Source: Psychroserpens sp. NJDZ02 (GTDB lineage: Bacteria; Bacteroidota; Bacteroidia; Flavobacteriales; Flavobacteriaceae). Taken from it: a stretch of DNA of 64,000 nucleotides. Made by a program: the position numbers and the translations under genes. The stretch lies in NCBI RefSeq assembly GCF_004843725.1, contig NZ_CP039451.1:2610001-2674000 (forward strand), given 5' to 3'. The notes beneath the pieces were generated by a model. The model was given only the letters and a program-made list of their open reading frames with translations. It searched no databases and had not been told where the DNA came from. Positions 1 to 9,833 of the stretch are shown here, one piece after another (the first letter of the stretch is position 1; each line of letters opens with the position of its first letter).

Positions 1-480
<480 letters not shown>

Positions 481-587
481 TTGTACGCCTGTTTTTTTAC
501 AAAGTTCAATACAGATTTTCATGAATCATTTTTTCAATATGTTATTTTATACGGTCAAGTAGTTAATACTACATACACCGAAAGATT

Positions 588-695
588 TAAGGTGATTATA
601 GCGATGGGGCTCACCTCTTACCATTCCGAACAGAGAAGTTAAGCCCATTTGCGCCGATGGTACTGCATTTGTGGGAGAGTAGGTCGTTGCCTTTT
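588..695 (+). rRNA. 5S ribosomal RNA
   Basis: A typical 5S gene ~110 bases behind the 23S. It carries the conserved core ATTCCGAACAGAGAAGTTAAG, and its ends pair as helix I (AAGGTGA at 589-595 with TTGCCTT at 687-693). It is the last gene of the rRNA operon, followed directly by a strong terminator. Ends are estimated to within a few bases. Confidence 0.95.
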
Positions 696-700
696 TAGAG

Positions 701-733
701 AACCCTTCATATTTATTTATGAAGGGTTTTTTT
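701..733 (+). terminator. rRNA operon terminator
   Basis: Perfect 10-bp stem AACCCTTCAT (701-710) / ATGAAGGGTT (719-728) followed by a T run. It closes the rRNA operon. Confidence 0.9.
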
Positions 734-1439
734 GTGCCCTAAATTGTAATGAAGTAGAAGGCGGAAGGGAAGAGGCGAAAGGGAGAAGGTAAAAGGGAGG
801 AGGCAAAAGCAAAAGGAATAAATGACTATACCTAAGTTATAAATTTAAGAAGGCAGAAGGCAATAAAAGTATTAGTGGTTATCTAAGTATATAATATTAA
901 AATTATAAATTGTTCAATCGGGATCTTAATATTTTAAAGGATGTGCTAAGCACTAAGTAGAAAGTAAAGGTCCGAATGTAGAAGTGAAAAAAGATTAACG
1001 TAATAAGTTAGAATGTTAAGATTTAAGTAGTAGTTGACTTTAGGAGAAAGTATTCAAAATAATATAGATGTCATACAGTGCTAAGTCTTTATATAATGCA
1101 CATTAACTGTGTGATAGATGTTTTCTAATAAAGTTAATGTGTGATATTCTTCTGGGAGAAATTCCAATGTTGTAAAAATTTATAGTACACAATCATTTAG
1201 TTTGAAGAACATATTTTAATAGCATTAAGTATAAAGTTTGTAAACAAACTATTAGCTCAGTATAAATACTATTGGAGATAGTTTATAATGAATAAATACA
1301 TGTATTATGTTATAGTCTATTAGAGCGGCCTAATGACTATTATAGCAAGTCTTATTAAGTACTTTGTAAGATAATAGCATAAAGGTTTCGGTTTTAAGCA
1401 TCAATTATATATCTTGATACTCTAGGATTAATATCAGTA
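734..1439. other. gene-free stretch after the rRNA operon
   Basis: About 700 bases with no credible ORF or RNA gene. 755-815 is strikingly purine-rich (short GAAGGC/GGGAGAAGG/AGGAGGCAAAAG variants), and a related AAGAAGGCAGAAGGC run follows near 847-862. The rest is AT-rich. The promoter of the downstream helicase is presumably here, but I find no clear match. Confidence 0.6.
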
Positions 1440-3875
1440 ATGAGCAGTAATAAAGAATTAGATTTAGCGAATAATTTCGTTAATAAAACGAACAGGAATA
1501 TATTCTTAACAGGTAAAGCAGGAACAGGTAAAACTACTTTTCTTCACAAGTTAAAATTAAATTCACTTAAAAGAATAGTTATAGTTGCTCCTACTGGGGT
1601 TGCTGCTATAAATGCTAAAGGTGTTACTATACACTCATTTTTTCAATTGCCATTTGGACCTATTTTGCCTAATGACGATTTAAACTCTAGTGGTGGGTTT
1701 AATAGAAAGTTTGGTAAAACTAAAATTAATATTATTAGATCACTAGATTTATTGATTATTGATGAAATCAGTATGGTTAGAGCCGATGTGTTGGACGGTA
1801 TTGATAAGACACTTCGTCGTTATAGAAATAGAAATTTAGTTTTTGGAGGCGTACAAGTTTTGATGATTGGAGATTTACAACAGTTATCTCCTGTTGTTAA
1901 AGATAATGAATGGCACTTGCTTAAACCATTTTATAATAACGCATTCTTTTTTAGTAGTCATGCTTATCAACAGTGTAATCCAATTTCTGTTGAGTTAAAG
2001 CATATATATAGACAGGACAATCCTTTGTTTATAAATATATTAAACGAAATTAGAACAAATAGCCTTTCTCAAGCATCAGCAGATGAATTAAACAAACGCT
2101 ATAAACCCAATTTTGAACCAAAAGAAGATGAGGGATATATTTCTTTAACCACCCATAATAATAAGGCAGAGTATACTAATAAGGCTAAACTTGAGAAGTT
2201 AAAAGGTAAATCGAAAACTTATAAGGCGAAAGTGGAAGGAAAGTTTCCTGAGTTTTCATTTCCTAATAAAGAGGCGCTTGTGCTTAAAGTGGGTTCTCAA
2301 GTCATGTTTGTTAAAAATGATAGCTCTGCGGATAAGCGTTATTTTAACGGTAAAATTGGTAAAGTTATATTGTTAGATAAAGACGAAGTTGTTGTAAAAT
2401 GTCCGGATGATGACTATAATATAATTACCAAACCCGAGATTTGGGAGAATATTAATTACGCAGTTGATAAGGATACTAACGCTATTTCGGAAAATAAAAT
2501 AGGGTCTTTTACTCAGATACCGCTTCGATTGGCGTGGTCAATAACGATTCATAAAAGTCAAGGGCTTACGTTTGATAAAGCTATAATAGATTCAGAAGGT
2601 GCTTTTGCTCATGGTCAAACTTATGTGGCGCTGAGTAGATGTAAATCTTTGGAAGGTTTAGTCTTGAAAAGTAAGATTAATTCTAGTCAGATTATTAGTG
2701 ATACTAATGTTATTAAGTTTAATCTGGAGGCAGAGAAAAATCAACCAGATGAAAGTATACTTCAAGAGTCTAAAGCACATTTTCAGTTAACTTTAATTTC
2801 TGAGATTTTTGATTTTTATCAATTTTTATATCCTACTAATCGTCTGTTAGATATTTATTATAAAAATAGAGGTAGTTTTCAAGGAAATATTGAAGGCCCT
2901 TTAACTAGTATAAAAGATTGTGTGGCTGCTTTACTAAAAGTGGCTAACGGGTTTAAAGCGCAATTGTTAGAAATTTGTGAAGTATCAACTACACCAGAAA
3001 CAAGTGATGAGATTCAATCTAGATTTAATAAAGCCATAAGTTATTATAAACAACAACTTGATGTAGATATAATTGAAGTGTATAAAACGTTTAATTTTAC
3101 TACTGATAATAAAACATTAGATACTGACTTTAATAAACAATTGGATATGTTGGAGGAGTTAATTGTTGTTAAACAATTGTATTTTTCTAATTTGGATTCT
3201 GGTTTTTCGGTTAAATTATTTTTAGAATTAAGAGCTAAATCTGTTTTTCTAACAAAAGAGAAACCTAAAAAACCTAGAAAGACAGTTGTAGATGGAACGA
3301 CTAATGTTGAATTATTTGAGTTACTAAGAGAATTAAGAAATACTATTGCAGAAAGAGAGGATTTAGTTCATTTTCAAATATTCACACAAAAATCATTATA
3401 TGAAATGTGCGAAACCTTACCAACAAGTCAAAGTGAATTGTTAAACGTTAATGGTTTTGGTAAAACTCGTGTTGCCAAGTACGGTAATGAGATTATAAAA
3501 ATAATAAGAGCATATTGTGAGGAAAATGACATAGAAATGTCTAATGGTAAAGAAATGTTTGAAGAAGCCAAACCAAAACGGAAAAGAGGTGATACCAAAG
3601 AAACCTCTTTACAGATTTTTAAAACAGGCAAGTCAATAGATCAAATCGCTTTTGAACGTGATTTAAATGTAAATACTATATTTGGTCATCTGGCCAGTTT
3701 CATTCCATCGGGTGAAATTAAAATTACGGATTTAATTTCTGAAAAGCATTATAAGGAACTGAAAGCGTTAATTCCTAAACAGACTTTTGAAAACTTATCC
3801 GATCTAAAATCTAAAATAGCTAATAAGTATAGTTATGGTGAAATCAGATTAGTTTTAGATGATATATCTAAGTAA
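1440..3875 (+). CDS. PIF1-like ATP-dependent DNA helicase with HRDC and C-terminal helix-turn-helix domains
   Basis: An 811-aa superfamily 1 helicase of the PIF1/Dda type, likely acting in genome maintenance at replication or structured DNA. Walker A GKAGTGKTT is at residues 25-33, followed by the PIF1-type APTGVAA motif and Walker B LLIIDEIS near 105-112. The C-terminal SF1 motifs include ITIHKSQGLTF and TYVALSRC. A linker leads to an HRDC-like domain at about 610-690, then a domain near 710-750 (TGKSIDQIAFERDLNVNTI) resembling the helix-turn-helix found at RecQ C termini. It is monocistronic, behind the rRNA operon and convergent with an acyl-CoA dehydrogenase. This fusion is known among Bacteroidota helicases. 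The helicase assignment is secure; the cellular role is inferred. Confidence 0.9.
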   Translation: MSSNKELDLANNFVNKTNRNIFLTGKAGTGKTTFLHKLKLNSLKRIVIVAPTGVAAINAKGVTIHSFFQLPFGPILPNDDLNSSGGFNRKFGKTKINIIRSLDLLIIDEISMVRADVLDGIDKTLRRYRNRNLVFGGVQVLMIGDLQQLSPVVKDNEWHLLKPFYNNAFFFSSHAYQQCNPISVELKHIYRQDNPLFINILNEIRTNSLSQASADELNKRYKPNFEPKEDEGYISLTTHNNKAEYTNKAKLEKLKGKSKTYKAKVEGKFPEFSFPNKEALVLKVGSQVMFVKNDSSADKRYFNGKIGKVILLDKDEVVVKCPDDDYNIITKPEIWENINYAVDKDTNAISENKIGSFTQIPLRLAWSITIHKSQGLTFDKAIIDSEGAFAHGQTYVALSRCKSLEGLVLKSKINSSQIISDTNVIKFNLEAEKNQPDESILQESKAHFQLTLISEIFDFYQFLYPTNRLLDIYYKNRGSFQGNIEGPLTSIKDCVAALLKVANGFKAQLLEICEVSTTPETSDEIQSRFNKAISYYKQQLDVDIIEVYKTFNFTTDNKTLDTDFNKQLDMLEELIVVKQLYFSNLDSGFSVKLFLELRAKSVFLTKEKPKKPRKTVVDGTTNVELFELLRELRNTIAEREDLVHFQIFTQKSLYEMCETLPTSQSELLNVNGFGKTRVAKYGNEIIKIIRAYCEENDIEMSNGKEMFEEAKPKRKRGDTKETSLQIFKTGKSIDQIAFERDLNVNTIFGHLASFIPSGEIKITDLISEKHYKELKALIPKQTFENLSDLKSKIANKYSYGEIRLVLDDISK

Positions 3876-3876
3876 C

Positions 3877-3912
3877 AAAAAAGGCTTTAAAATTAAATTT
3901 AAAGCCTTTTTT
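3877..3912. terminator. bidirectional terminator between helicase and acyl-CoA dehydrogenase genes
   Basis: Long stem AAAAAAGGCTTTAAA / TTTAAAGCCTTTTTT with A and T tracts on both sides. It can end transcription from both convergent genes. Confidence 0.88.
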
Positions 3913-3932
3913 ATATTTTAATATTAAGGGTG

Positions 3933-5075
3933 TTACCCTTTAATAATACCTCTAGAAATTACAATTTTCTGGATTTCGGAAGTACCTTCATAAATTTGAG
4001 TGATTTTAGCATCACGCATCATACGTTCTACATGGTATTCTTTTACAAATCCATTTCCACCATGTATTTGTACAGCTTCTACAGTTTGTTCCATAGCTAC
4101 TTTACTAGCATATAACTTAGCCATAGCACTTGACATATCATAGTTATTACCCTGATCTTTATCCCAAGCAGCTTTCATAACTAACATTCTAGCAGCCTCG
4201 ATTTCAGTGTACATATCAGCTAATTTAAAAGCAATTGCTTGATGGTTACAAATTTCTGTACCAAAAGCTTTACGTTCTTTACTATATTTTAAAGCTAACT
4301 CATAAGCACCACCAGCAATACCTAAAGCTTGTGCTGCAATTCCAATACGTCCACCAGATAATGTTTTCATTGCAAATTTAAACCCAAATCCATCTTCACC
4401 AATTCTGTTTTCTTTTGGAACTTTAACGTCATTAAATTGTAGGGTATGTGTATCACTACCTCTAATTCCTAATTTGTCTTCTTTTGGTCCAATATCAAAA
4501 CCAGGTGTCCCTCTTTCAACAATAAAAGCATTAATTCCTTTATGTTTCTTTTCTTTATCTGTTTGTGCAATTACTAAATAAACATCACTACGTCCACCAT
4601 TTGTAATCCAGTTTTTTGTACCGTTGATTACATAATGGTCGCCCATATCTATTGCTGTCGTTTTTTGTGATGTCGCATCACTTCCAGCTTCAGGCTCGCT
4701 TAAACAAAACGCTCCGATAGATTCTCCTGTAGCTAATTTTGTTAGATATTTTTGTTTTTGCTCTTCATTACCATAAGCTTCTAGTCCGTAACATACTAAA
4801 GAGTTGTTTACAGATACCATTACAGAAGCAGAAGCATCTATTTTAGATAATTCTTCCATAATTAATACATAAGAAATAGCGTCCATACCACTTCCTCCAT
4901 ATTTAGGGTCTACCATAATACCCATAAAACCAAGCGCTCCCATTTTACGAACCAATTCATTTGGAAACGTTTGAGCGTTATCACGTTCGATAACTCCTGG
5001 TAATAATTCTGTTTGTGCAAAATCGCGAGCGGCATCGCGAATCATGATATGCTCTTCAGTTAGGCTAAAATCCAT
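3933..5075 (-). CDS. acyl-CoA dehydrogenase
   Basis: A 380-aa FAD-dependent acyl-CoA dehydrogenase, the family's usual length, catalysing alpha,beta-dehydrogenation of an acyl-CoA and passing electrons to electron-transfer flavoprotein. The FAD-proximal FCLSEPEAGSD motif lies mid-protein and the C-terminal QIYEGTSEIQ carries the likely catalytic Glu. The N terminus (MDFSLTEEH) matches short-chain/butyryl-CoA-type enzymes and begins at the first in-frame ATG, about 38 bases after a TATCTTTG promoter element on the minus strand. Chain-length preference cannot be read safely. It is divergent from anmK and monocistronic. Confidence 0.93.
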   Translation of the reverse strand: MDFSLTEEHIMIRDAARDFAQTELLPGVIERDNAQTFPNELVRKMGALGFMGIMVDPKYGGSGMDAISYVLIMEELSKIDASASVMVSVNNSLVCYGLEAYGNEEQKQKYLTKLATGESIGAFCLSEPEAGSDATSQKTTAIDMGDHYVINGTKNWITNGGRSDVYLVIAQTDKEKKHKGINAFIVERGTPGFDIGPKEDKLGIRGSDTHTLQFNDVKVPKENRIGEDGFGFKFAMKTLSGGRIGIAAQALGIAGGAYELALKYSKERKAFGTEICNHQAIAFKLADMYTEIEAARMLVMKAAWDKDQGNNYDMSSAMAKLYASKVAMEQTVEAVQIHGGNGFVKEYHVERMMRDAKITQIYEGTSEIQKIVISRGIIKG

Positions 5076-5113
5076 AATTTATATAAGATTGTTGATTTAA
5101 TAAAAATTGTATA

Positions 5114-5144
5114 CAAAGATAAGTTTTTATTAGCATTTTTTCAA
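5114..5144 (-). promoter_or_regulatory. Bacteroidota-type promoter of the acyl-CoA dehydrogenase gene
   Basis: On the minus strand, TATCTTTG (5121-5114) matches the -7 consensus TAnnTTTG, with TTG 20 bases upstream (5144-5142). Confidence 0.6.
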
Positions 5145-5168
5145 TCGTTATAGTTATTTTTACGGGAT

Positions 5169-6251
5169 ATGATAAAAGACGTATATAATGTTATTGGTGT
5201 TATGTCTGGTACGTCTTTGGACGGTATTGATCTTGCGCTTATTTCGTTTAAAAAAGAGACGAATTGGAGTTTTGAAATTATTACAGCGGAAACCGTATCG
5301 TATCCTGAATATTGGTTTAATAAGCTTAAAAACTTAACAAGTTTAGAGCGGTCAGAATTAGCTAATATAGATGAGGAGTATACGATTTATTTAGCAACTA
5401 TAATTAATCAATTTATCAAGCAAAATAGTATTACTGTTATCGACGCGGTCTGTTCTCATGGGCATACAGCATTGCATCAACCAAGTTTAGGGTTTACGTT
5501 GCAAATTGGTAATCTACCTAAACTTTCTAGCAGAATTAATCAATTAGTTGTCTGTGATTTTAGAGTCCAAGATGTGGATTTAGGAGGTCAAGGTGCGCCA
5601 TTGGTACCTATCGGAGATGGCTTATTATTTAAAGATTATGATTGGTGTTTAAATTTAGGTGGATTTGCTAATATTTCTTCAGAAATAAAAAATGAAAGTG
5701 TTGCTTTTGATATTTGTCCAGTAAACATTGTGCTAAACATGTATGTTGAAACTCTGGGGATTCAATATGATGCTGGTGGAGAATTGGCAAGACATGGGAA
5801 ATTAAATACGACGCTATTTAATGATTTAAATGCATTGTCATTTTATAAAGAAACACCGCCTAAATCTCTAGGTTTAGAGTGGGTAGAACAACAAATTATT
5901 CCATTAATCAATAGTTTTAAGTTAGACGCAAAAGATATTTTACACACCTATGTTATGCATGCGGCTTTTCAAATAGCTAAAGTTGTCAATCAAACAAATG
6001 AGTCTTCGATTTTGGTTACGGGAGGCGGTGCTTTTAATACATTTTTAATGGAAGAAATTACAAAACTTACATCAAACAAAATTGTTATTCCATCTTCTGA
6101 AATTATAGAATTTAAAGAAGCTCTAATATTTGGTTTTTTAGGAGTTTTAAAGCTTAGAGAAGAAATTAATTGTTTGAAATCTGTGACGGGAGCTTCGAAA
6201 GATCATTCTTCAGGAAAAGTATATTCTCCCAACTATTCAGATACATTATAA
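5169..6251 (+). CDS. anmK: anhydro-N-acetylmuramic acid kinase
   Basis: A 360-aa ASKHA-fold kinase that converts 1,6-anhydro-MurNAc from recycled peptidoglycan into MurNAc-6-phosphate. The diagnostic N-terminal phosphate-binding motif GVMSGTSLDGIDLAL spans residues 10-24. Further matches are DFRVQDVDLGGQGAPLVPIGD and a C-terminal ILVTGGGAFN nucleotide-binding loop. Length is normal for AnmK. The gene stands alone, divergent from the acyl-CoA dehydrogenase. The 205 bases before the next gene show no clear terminator. No murQ or nag gene is in the window, so the recycling pathway is inferred from the family only. Confidence 0.95.
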   Translation: MIKDVYNVIGVMSGTSLDGIDLALISFKKETNWSFEIITAETVSYPEYWFNKLKNLTSLERSELANIDEEYTIYLATIINQFIKQNSITVIDAVCSHGHTALHQPSLGFTLQIGNLPKLSSRINQLVVCDFRVQDVDLGGQGAPLVPIGDGLLFKDYDWCLNLGGFANISSEIKNESVAFDICPVNIVLNMYVETLGIQYDAGGELARHGKLNTTLFNDLNALSFYKETPPKSLGLEWVEQQIIPLINSFKLDAKDILHTYVMHAAFQIAKVVNQTNESSILVTGGGAFNTFLMEEITKLTSNKIVIPSSEIIEFKEALIFGFLGVLKLREEINCLKSVTGASKDHSSGKVYSPNYSDTL

Positions 6252-6456
6252 GGACAACTTTGTAACAAAGAGAGTGCTTAATAATGGTTAACAATAATTT
6301 ATTATAATAAAAATGACTTTACTATTAAAAGCCATATTTTGTTTTTTTATATTTGTTCCACTAATTAACTTAATACTTCATAAGATGAATCAACTTTAGC
6401 TACTTTAAATGTTATTCCAAAGAGATAAATATTAAAGTAGAACTCAAAAATCAAAG

Positions 6457-7683
6457 ATGAAAGACTTATTAAAAATTTACGAAAATAAAGAACCTGAAAT
6501 TATATTTAACTGGAAAGATTCTGAAACAGAAGCAGAAGGATGGACGGTTATAAACTCATTAAGAGGAGGAGCAGCTGGTGGTGGAACTAGAATGAGAAAA
6601 GGATTGGACATGAATGAAGTCTTATCTCTGGCAAAAACAATGGAAGTGAAGTTTACCGTATCTGGACCAGCTATTGGTGGTGCCAAATCAGGAATTAATT
6701 TCGACCCAAAAGACCCAAGAAAGCTTGGTGTTTTAGAACGTTGGTACAAGGCAGTATCTCCATTATTAAAAAGTTATTATGGAACAGGAGGCGATTTAAA
6801 TGTAGACGAAATCCATGAAGTAATTCCAATTACAGAAGCGTCAGGTGTTTGGCATCCACAAGAAGGTGTTTTTAATGGGCATTTCAAACCAACAGAAGCG
6901 GATAAAATTAATCGTATTGGGCAATTACGTCAAGGGGTAATAAAAGTGTTAGAAAACACTAATTTTTCTCCAGATGTTGCTAAAAAGTATACGGTTGCCG
7001 ACATGATTACTGGATATGGTGTAGCAGAAGCGGTTAGACATTATTATGAGATATATGGTGGAAGCGTAAAGGGAAAACGTGCAGTAGTGCAAGGTTTTGG
7101 AAATGTAGGCTCTGCAGCAGCGTATTATTTAGCTCAAATGGGAGCTAAAGTTGTTGGAATAATTGATATTTCTGGAGGAGTGATTAAAGAAGATGGTTTT
7201 TCTTTTGAAGTAATTAAAGACTTTTTCTTAACCAAGGATGGAAATACATTAGCAGCAGATAACATGATTCCATTTGCAGAAATGAATGAACGTATTTGGT
7301 CATTAGAAACTGAAATTTTTGCACCATGTGCGGCATCTAGACTAGTCACTCAAGATCAGATTGATCAAATGATTAGTACTGGTTTAGAAGTTATTTCTTG
7401 TGGAGCAAATGTGCCATTTGCAGATAAAGAGATTTTCTTTGGATCTATTATGGAACAAACCGATGAGCGTGTAAGTTTAATACCCGATTTTATTTCAAAC
7501 TGTGGTATGGCTCGTGTGTTTGCTTATTTTATGGAGCGTAAAGTACAAATGACTGATGAAGCTATTTTTAATGATACTTCAGACATTATTAGAAAAGCAA
7601 TTGAAAACGTACACGCAAAAAGTTCTTCGAAAAAAGAGATTAGTAAAACTGCTTTTGAAATAGCATTAAAACAATTAGTATAA
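6457..7683 (+). CDS. Glu/Leu/Phe/Val dehydrogenase family protein
   Basis: A 408-aa NAD(P)-dependent amino-acid dehydrogenase catalysing reversible oxidative deamination. The N-terminal substrate domain contains GGAAGGGTRMRKG and GGAKSGINFDPKDP, with the conserved lysine. The Rossmann domain starts near residue 210 with VVQGFGNVGSAAA. It is longer than leucine dehydrogenase (~365 aa) and shorter than hexameric GdhA (~445 aa), so the substrate is left open. The stop codon lies one base before nhaD, indicating co-transcription. The reaction produces NADH or NADPH and ammonium; any functional link to Na+/H+ exchange is inference. Confidence 0.9.
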   Translation: MKDLLKIYENKEPEIIFNWKDSETEAEGWTVINSLRGGAAGGGTRMRKGLDMNEVLSLAKTMEVKFTVSGPAIGGAKSGINFDPKDPRKLGVLERWYKAVSPLLKSYYGTGGDLNVDEIHEVIPITEASGVWHPQEGVFNGHFKPTEADKINRIGQLRQGVIKVLENTNFSPDVAKKYTVADMITGYGVAEAVRHYYEIYGGSVKGKRAVVQGFGNVGSAAAYYLAQMGAKVVGIIDISGGVIKEDGFSFEVIKDFFLTKDGNTLAADNMIPFAEMNERIWSLETEIFAPCAASRLVTQDQIDQMISTGLEVISCGANVPFADKEIFFGSIMEQTDERVSLIPDFISNCGMARVFAYFMERKVQMTDEAIFNDTSDIIRKAIENVHAKSSSKKEISKTAFEIALKQLV

Positions 7684-7684
7684 T

Positions 7685-9079
7685 ATGGAAACAGTAATAA
7701 TTTTAGTATTCGTTTTAGGTTATTTAGCCATAACGTTAGAACACAATATAAAAATAGATAAATTAATCCCGGCATTAGTCATGATGGCTATAAGTTGGGC
7801 GTTAATATCTTTAGGTTTAGATTCTTTTACAGAATGGTTTGATTCTGCTAATCATGGATTGGTTGAAGGTTATGCCGCTTTAGAGCATGACACCAAGATG
7901 CATTTAATGGAAGAAACCTTATTGCATCATTTAGGTAAAACGGCTGAGATCTTAGTATTCTTATTAGGTGCGATGACCATTGTTGAAATTATCGATTATT
8001 TTGATGGTTTTTCTACAATTAAAAACTTCATTAAAACAAAGAAGAAAAGTAAGATTTTATGGATTTTTGCATTTTTAGCATTTATCCTTTCTGCTATAAT
8101 TGATAACTTAACAGCAACTATTGTATTAATTTCTATTTTACAAAAAATTGTTAACGACAGAAATGTTCGTATTTGGTTTGCAGGTTTAATTATTATTGCT
8201 GCCAATGCGGGAGGTGCTTGGTCTCCTATTGGAGATGTGACGACTACAATGCTTTGGATTGGTAAAAAAGTAACGACAGGACATTTGATGGGGTATTTAT
8301 TATTACCATCATTAATATGTATGTTAGTACCGACATTTATAGCATCGTTTTTACCTGCTTTTAAAGGTAATCTAGCAGATGAAGAAGATACAATAGAAAA
8401 ACCAAAAAGTAGATTTAGCGCTACAATGTTATATTTAGGATTAGGAGCAATTGTATTTGTACCAATCTTTAAAACAGTGACGCATTTACCACCTTATGTT
8501 GGTATGATGTTAGCGTTAGGTGTTGTTGCTATTTTTGCTGAGATTTATAGTTCGGCTAAATTTAGTTTATCTAATCACGATTCTGAAGAAAGTGATGCAC
8601 ACGCACACCATAGTCCTGTACACCATTCTTTATCAAAAATTGAGTTACCAAGTATCTTATTTTTCTTAGGAATTTTAATGGCTGTTGGAGCACTAGAGTC
8701 TTTAGGGATCTTATTCGGATTTGCTTCTACATTACAAGATAGTATGCCAATGATGGGAACAGAATTACATCATGAAGGTGTTTCTGATTTAGTTATTATT
8801 TTACTAGGTATTGGATCTGCCGTTATTGATAATGTACCATTGGTAGCAGCTAGTTTAGGAATGTTCTCAGAACCATTGGATAACGAGCTTTGGCATTTTA
8901 TCGCGTATTCTGCAGGAACAGGAGGAAGTATGTTAATTATCGGTTCGGCTGCAGGTGTTGTTGCTATGGGAATGGAAAAAATTGATTTCTTCTGGTATTT
9001 CAAAAAAATATCATGGTTAGCTTTAGTAGGGTTTTTAGCTGGGACATTAGTATTCTTTTGGACAAGAACTTTATTTTAA
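7685..9079 (+). CDS. nhaD: NhaD-type Na+/H+ antiporter
   Basis: A 464-aa inner-membrane protein of the ion-transporter/NhaD superfamily that exports Na+ (or Li+) in exchange for H+ at neutral to alkaline pH. It has about ten or more hydrophobic segments. Conserved stretches include SAIIDNLTAT, NAGGAWSPIGDVTTTMLW and SAVIDNVPLVAASLG, the repeated DN-containing half-helices typical of this fold. A cytoplasmic loop near residues 300-315 is His-rich (DAHAHHSPVHH) and could respond to pH, though that is a guess. It starts one base after the dehydrogenase stop, so the two are probably translationally coupled. Confidence 0.92.
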   Translation: METVIILVFVLGYLAITLEHNIKIDKLIPALVMMAISWALISLGLDSFTEWFDSANHGLVEGYAALEHDTKMHLMEETLLHHLGKTAEILVFLLGAMTIVEIIDYFDGFSTIKNFIKTKKKSKILWIFAFLAFILSAIIDNLTATIVLISILQKIVNDRNVRIWFAGLIIIAANAGGAWSPIGDVTTTMLWIGKKVTTGHLMGYLLLPSLICMLVPTFIASFLPAFKGNLADEEDTIEKPKSRFSATMLYLGLGAIVFVPIFKTVTHLPPYVGMMLALGVVAIFAEIYSSAKFSLSNHDSEESDAHAHHSPVHHSLSKIELPSILFFLGILMAVGALESLGILFGFASTLQDSMPMMGTELHHEGVSDLVIILLGIGSAVIDNVPLVAASLGMFSEPLDNELWHFIAYSAGTGGSMLIIGSAAGVVAMGMEKIDFFWYFKKISWLALVGFLAGTLVFFWTRTLF

Positions 9080-9130
9080 TATATACTGAAAACAAAAAAG
9101 CAACGTTATAAACGTATCTAATTTTATACT

Positions 9131-9832
9131 ATGATAAGTACATTAATTCAAGAGACTGCTCAAGCGGTAGATCCTTTATTAGAAGGAGAGCCAGTTGAGA
9201 AAACATTATCAATAATTGAACTAGTTACCACAGGAGGTACAGCAGGAATAATAATAATAGCATTGCTTTTTGTATTATTAGTAATGGCGGTTTATATTTA
9301 TTTTGAACGCATATTTGCAATAAAAGAAGCTTCAAAAATTGATTCAAATTTTATGAATCAAATAAAAGACTATGTTAGTAATGGTAAGATTGAGTCCGCT
9401 CAAAACTTATGTACTACTGTCGATTCTCCAGTATCTAGACTAATAAGTAAAGGGGTTTCTCGAATTGGTAAACCTTTAGATGATATTAATACAGCTATTG
9501 AAAACGCAGGACGATTAGAAATTTATAGTTTAGAAAAAAACGTAAGTGTTTTGGCAACTATATCTGGAGCAGCACCAATGATTGGTTTCCTTGGAACCGT
9601 TATTGGAATGATACTATCTATCTTTGAGATTGCAAATTCTGGAGGTTCAATAGACATAAAAACATTGGCAGATGGATTATATACAGCAATGACAACGACT
9701 GTTGGTGGTTTAATTGTTGGTATTGTCGCTTATATAGCCTATAATCATTTAGTTGTAAAAACAGATAAAGTAGTGTATCAAATGGAAGCACACTCTTTAG
9801 AGTTTTTAGACTTATTAAACGAACCTAGCTAA
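9131..9832 (+). CDS. exbB: MotA/TolQ/ExbB proton channel family protein
   Basis: A 233-aa inner-membrane protein, the ExbB/TolQ-like scaffold that channels proton flow to drive TonB-dependent outer-membrane transport. There is one membrane segment near residues 35-60, then a cytoplasmic domain. Two more hydrophobic helices contain the family signature (MIGFLGTVIGMILSIFEI and TTTVGGLIVGIVAYIAYNHLV). The next gene (exbD) begins one base after the stop and tonB follows, forming a compact three-gene energising unit. ExbB rather than TolQ is chosen because the third gene encodes a TonB-like protein. Confidence 0.92.
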   Translation: MISTLIQETAQAVDPLLEGEPVEKTLSIIELVTTGGTAGIIIIALLFVLLVMAVYIYFERIFAIKEASKIDSNFMNQIKDYVSNGKIESAQNLCTTVDSPVSRLISKGVSRIGKPLDDINTAIENAGRLEIYSLEKNVSVLATISGAAPMIGFLGTVIGMILSIFEIANSGGSIDIKTLADGLYTAMTTTVGGLIVGIVAYIAYNHLVVKTDKVVYQMEAHSLEFLDLLNEPS

Positions 9833-9833
9833 T

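Noticed and set aside
3930..4115. 61-codon plus-strand frame
   Set aside because: Antisense to the acyl-CoA dehydrogenase C-terminal region, whose motifs are clear on the other strand.
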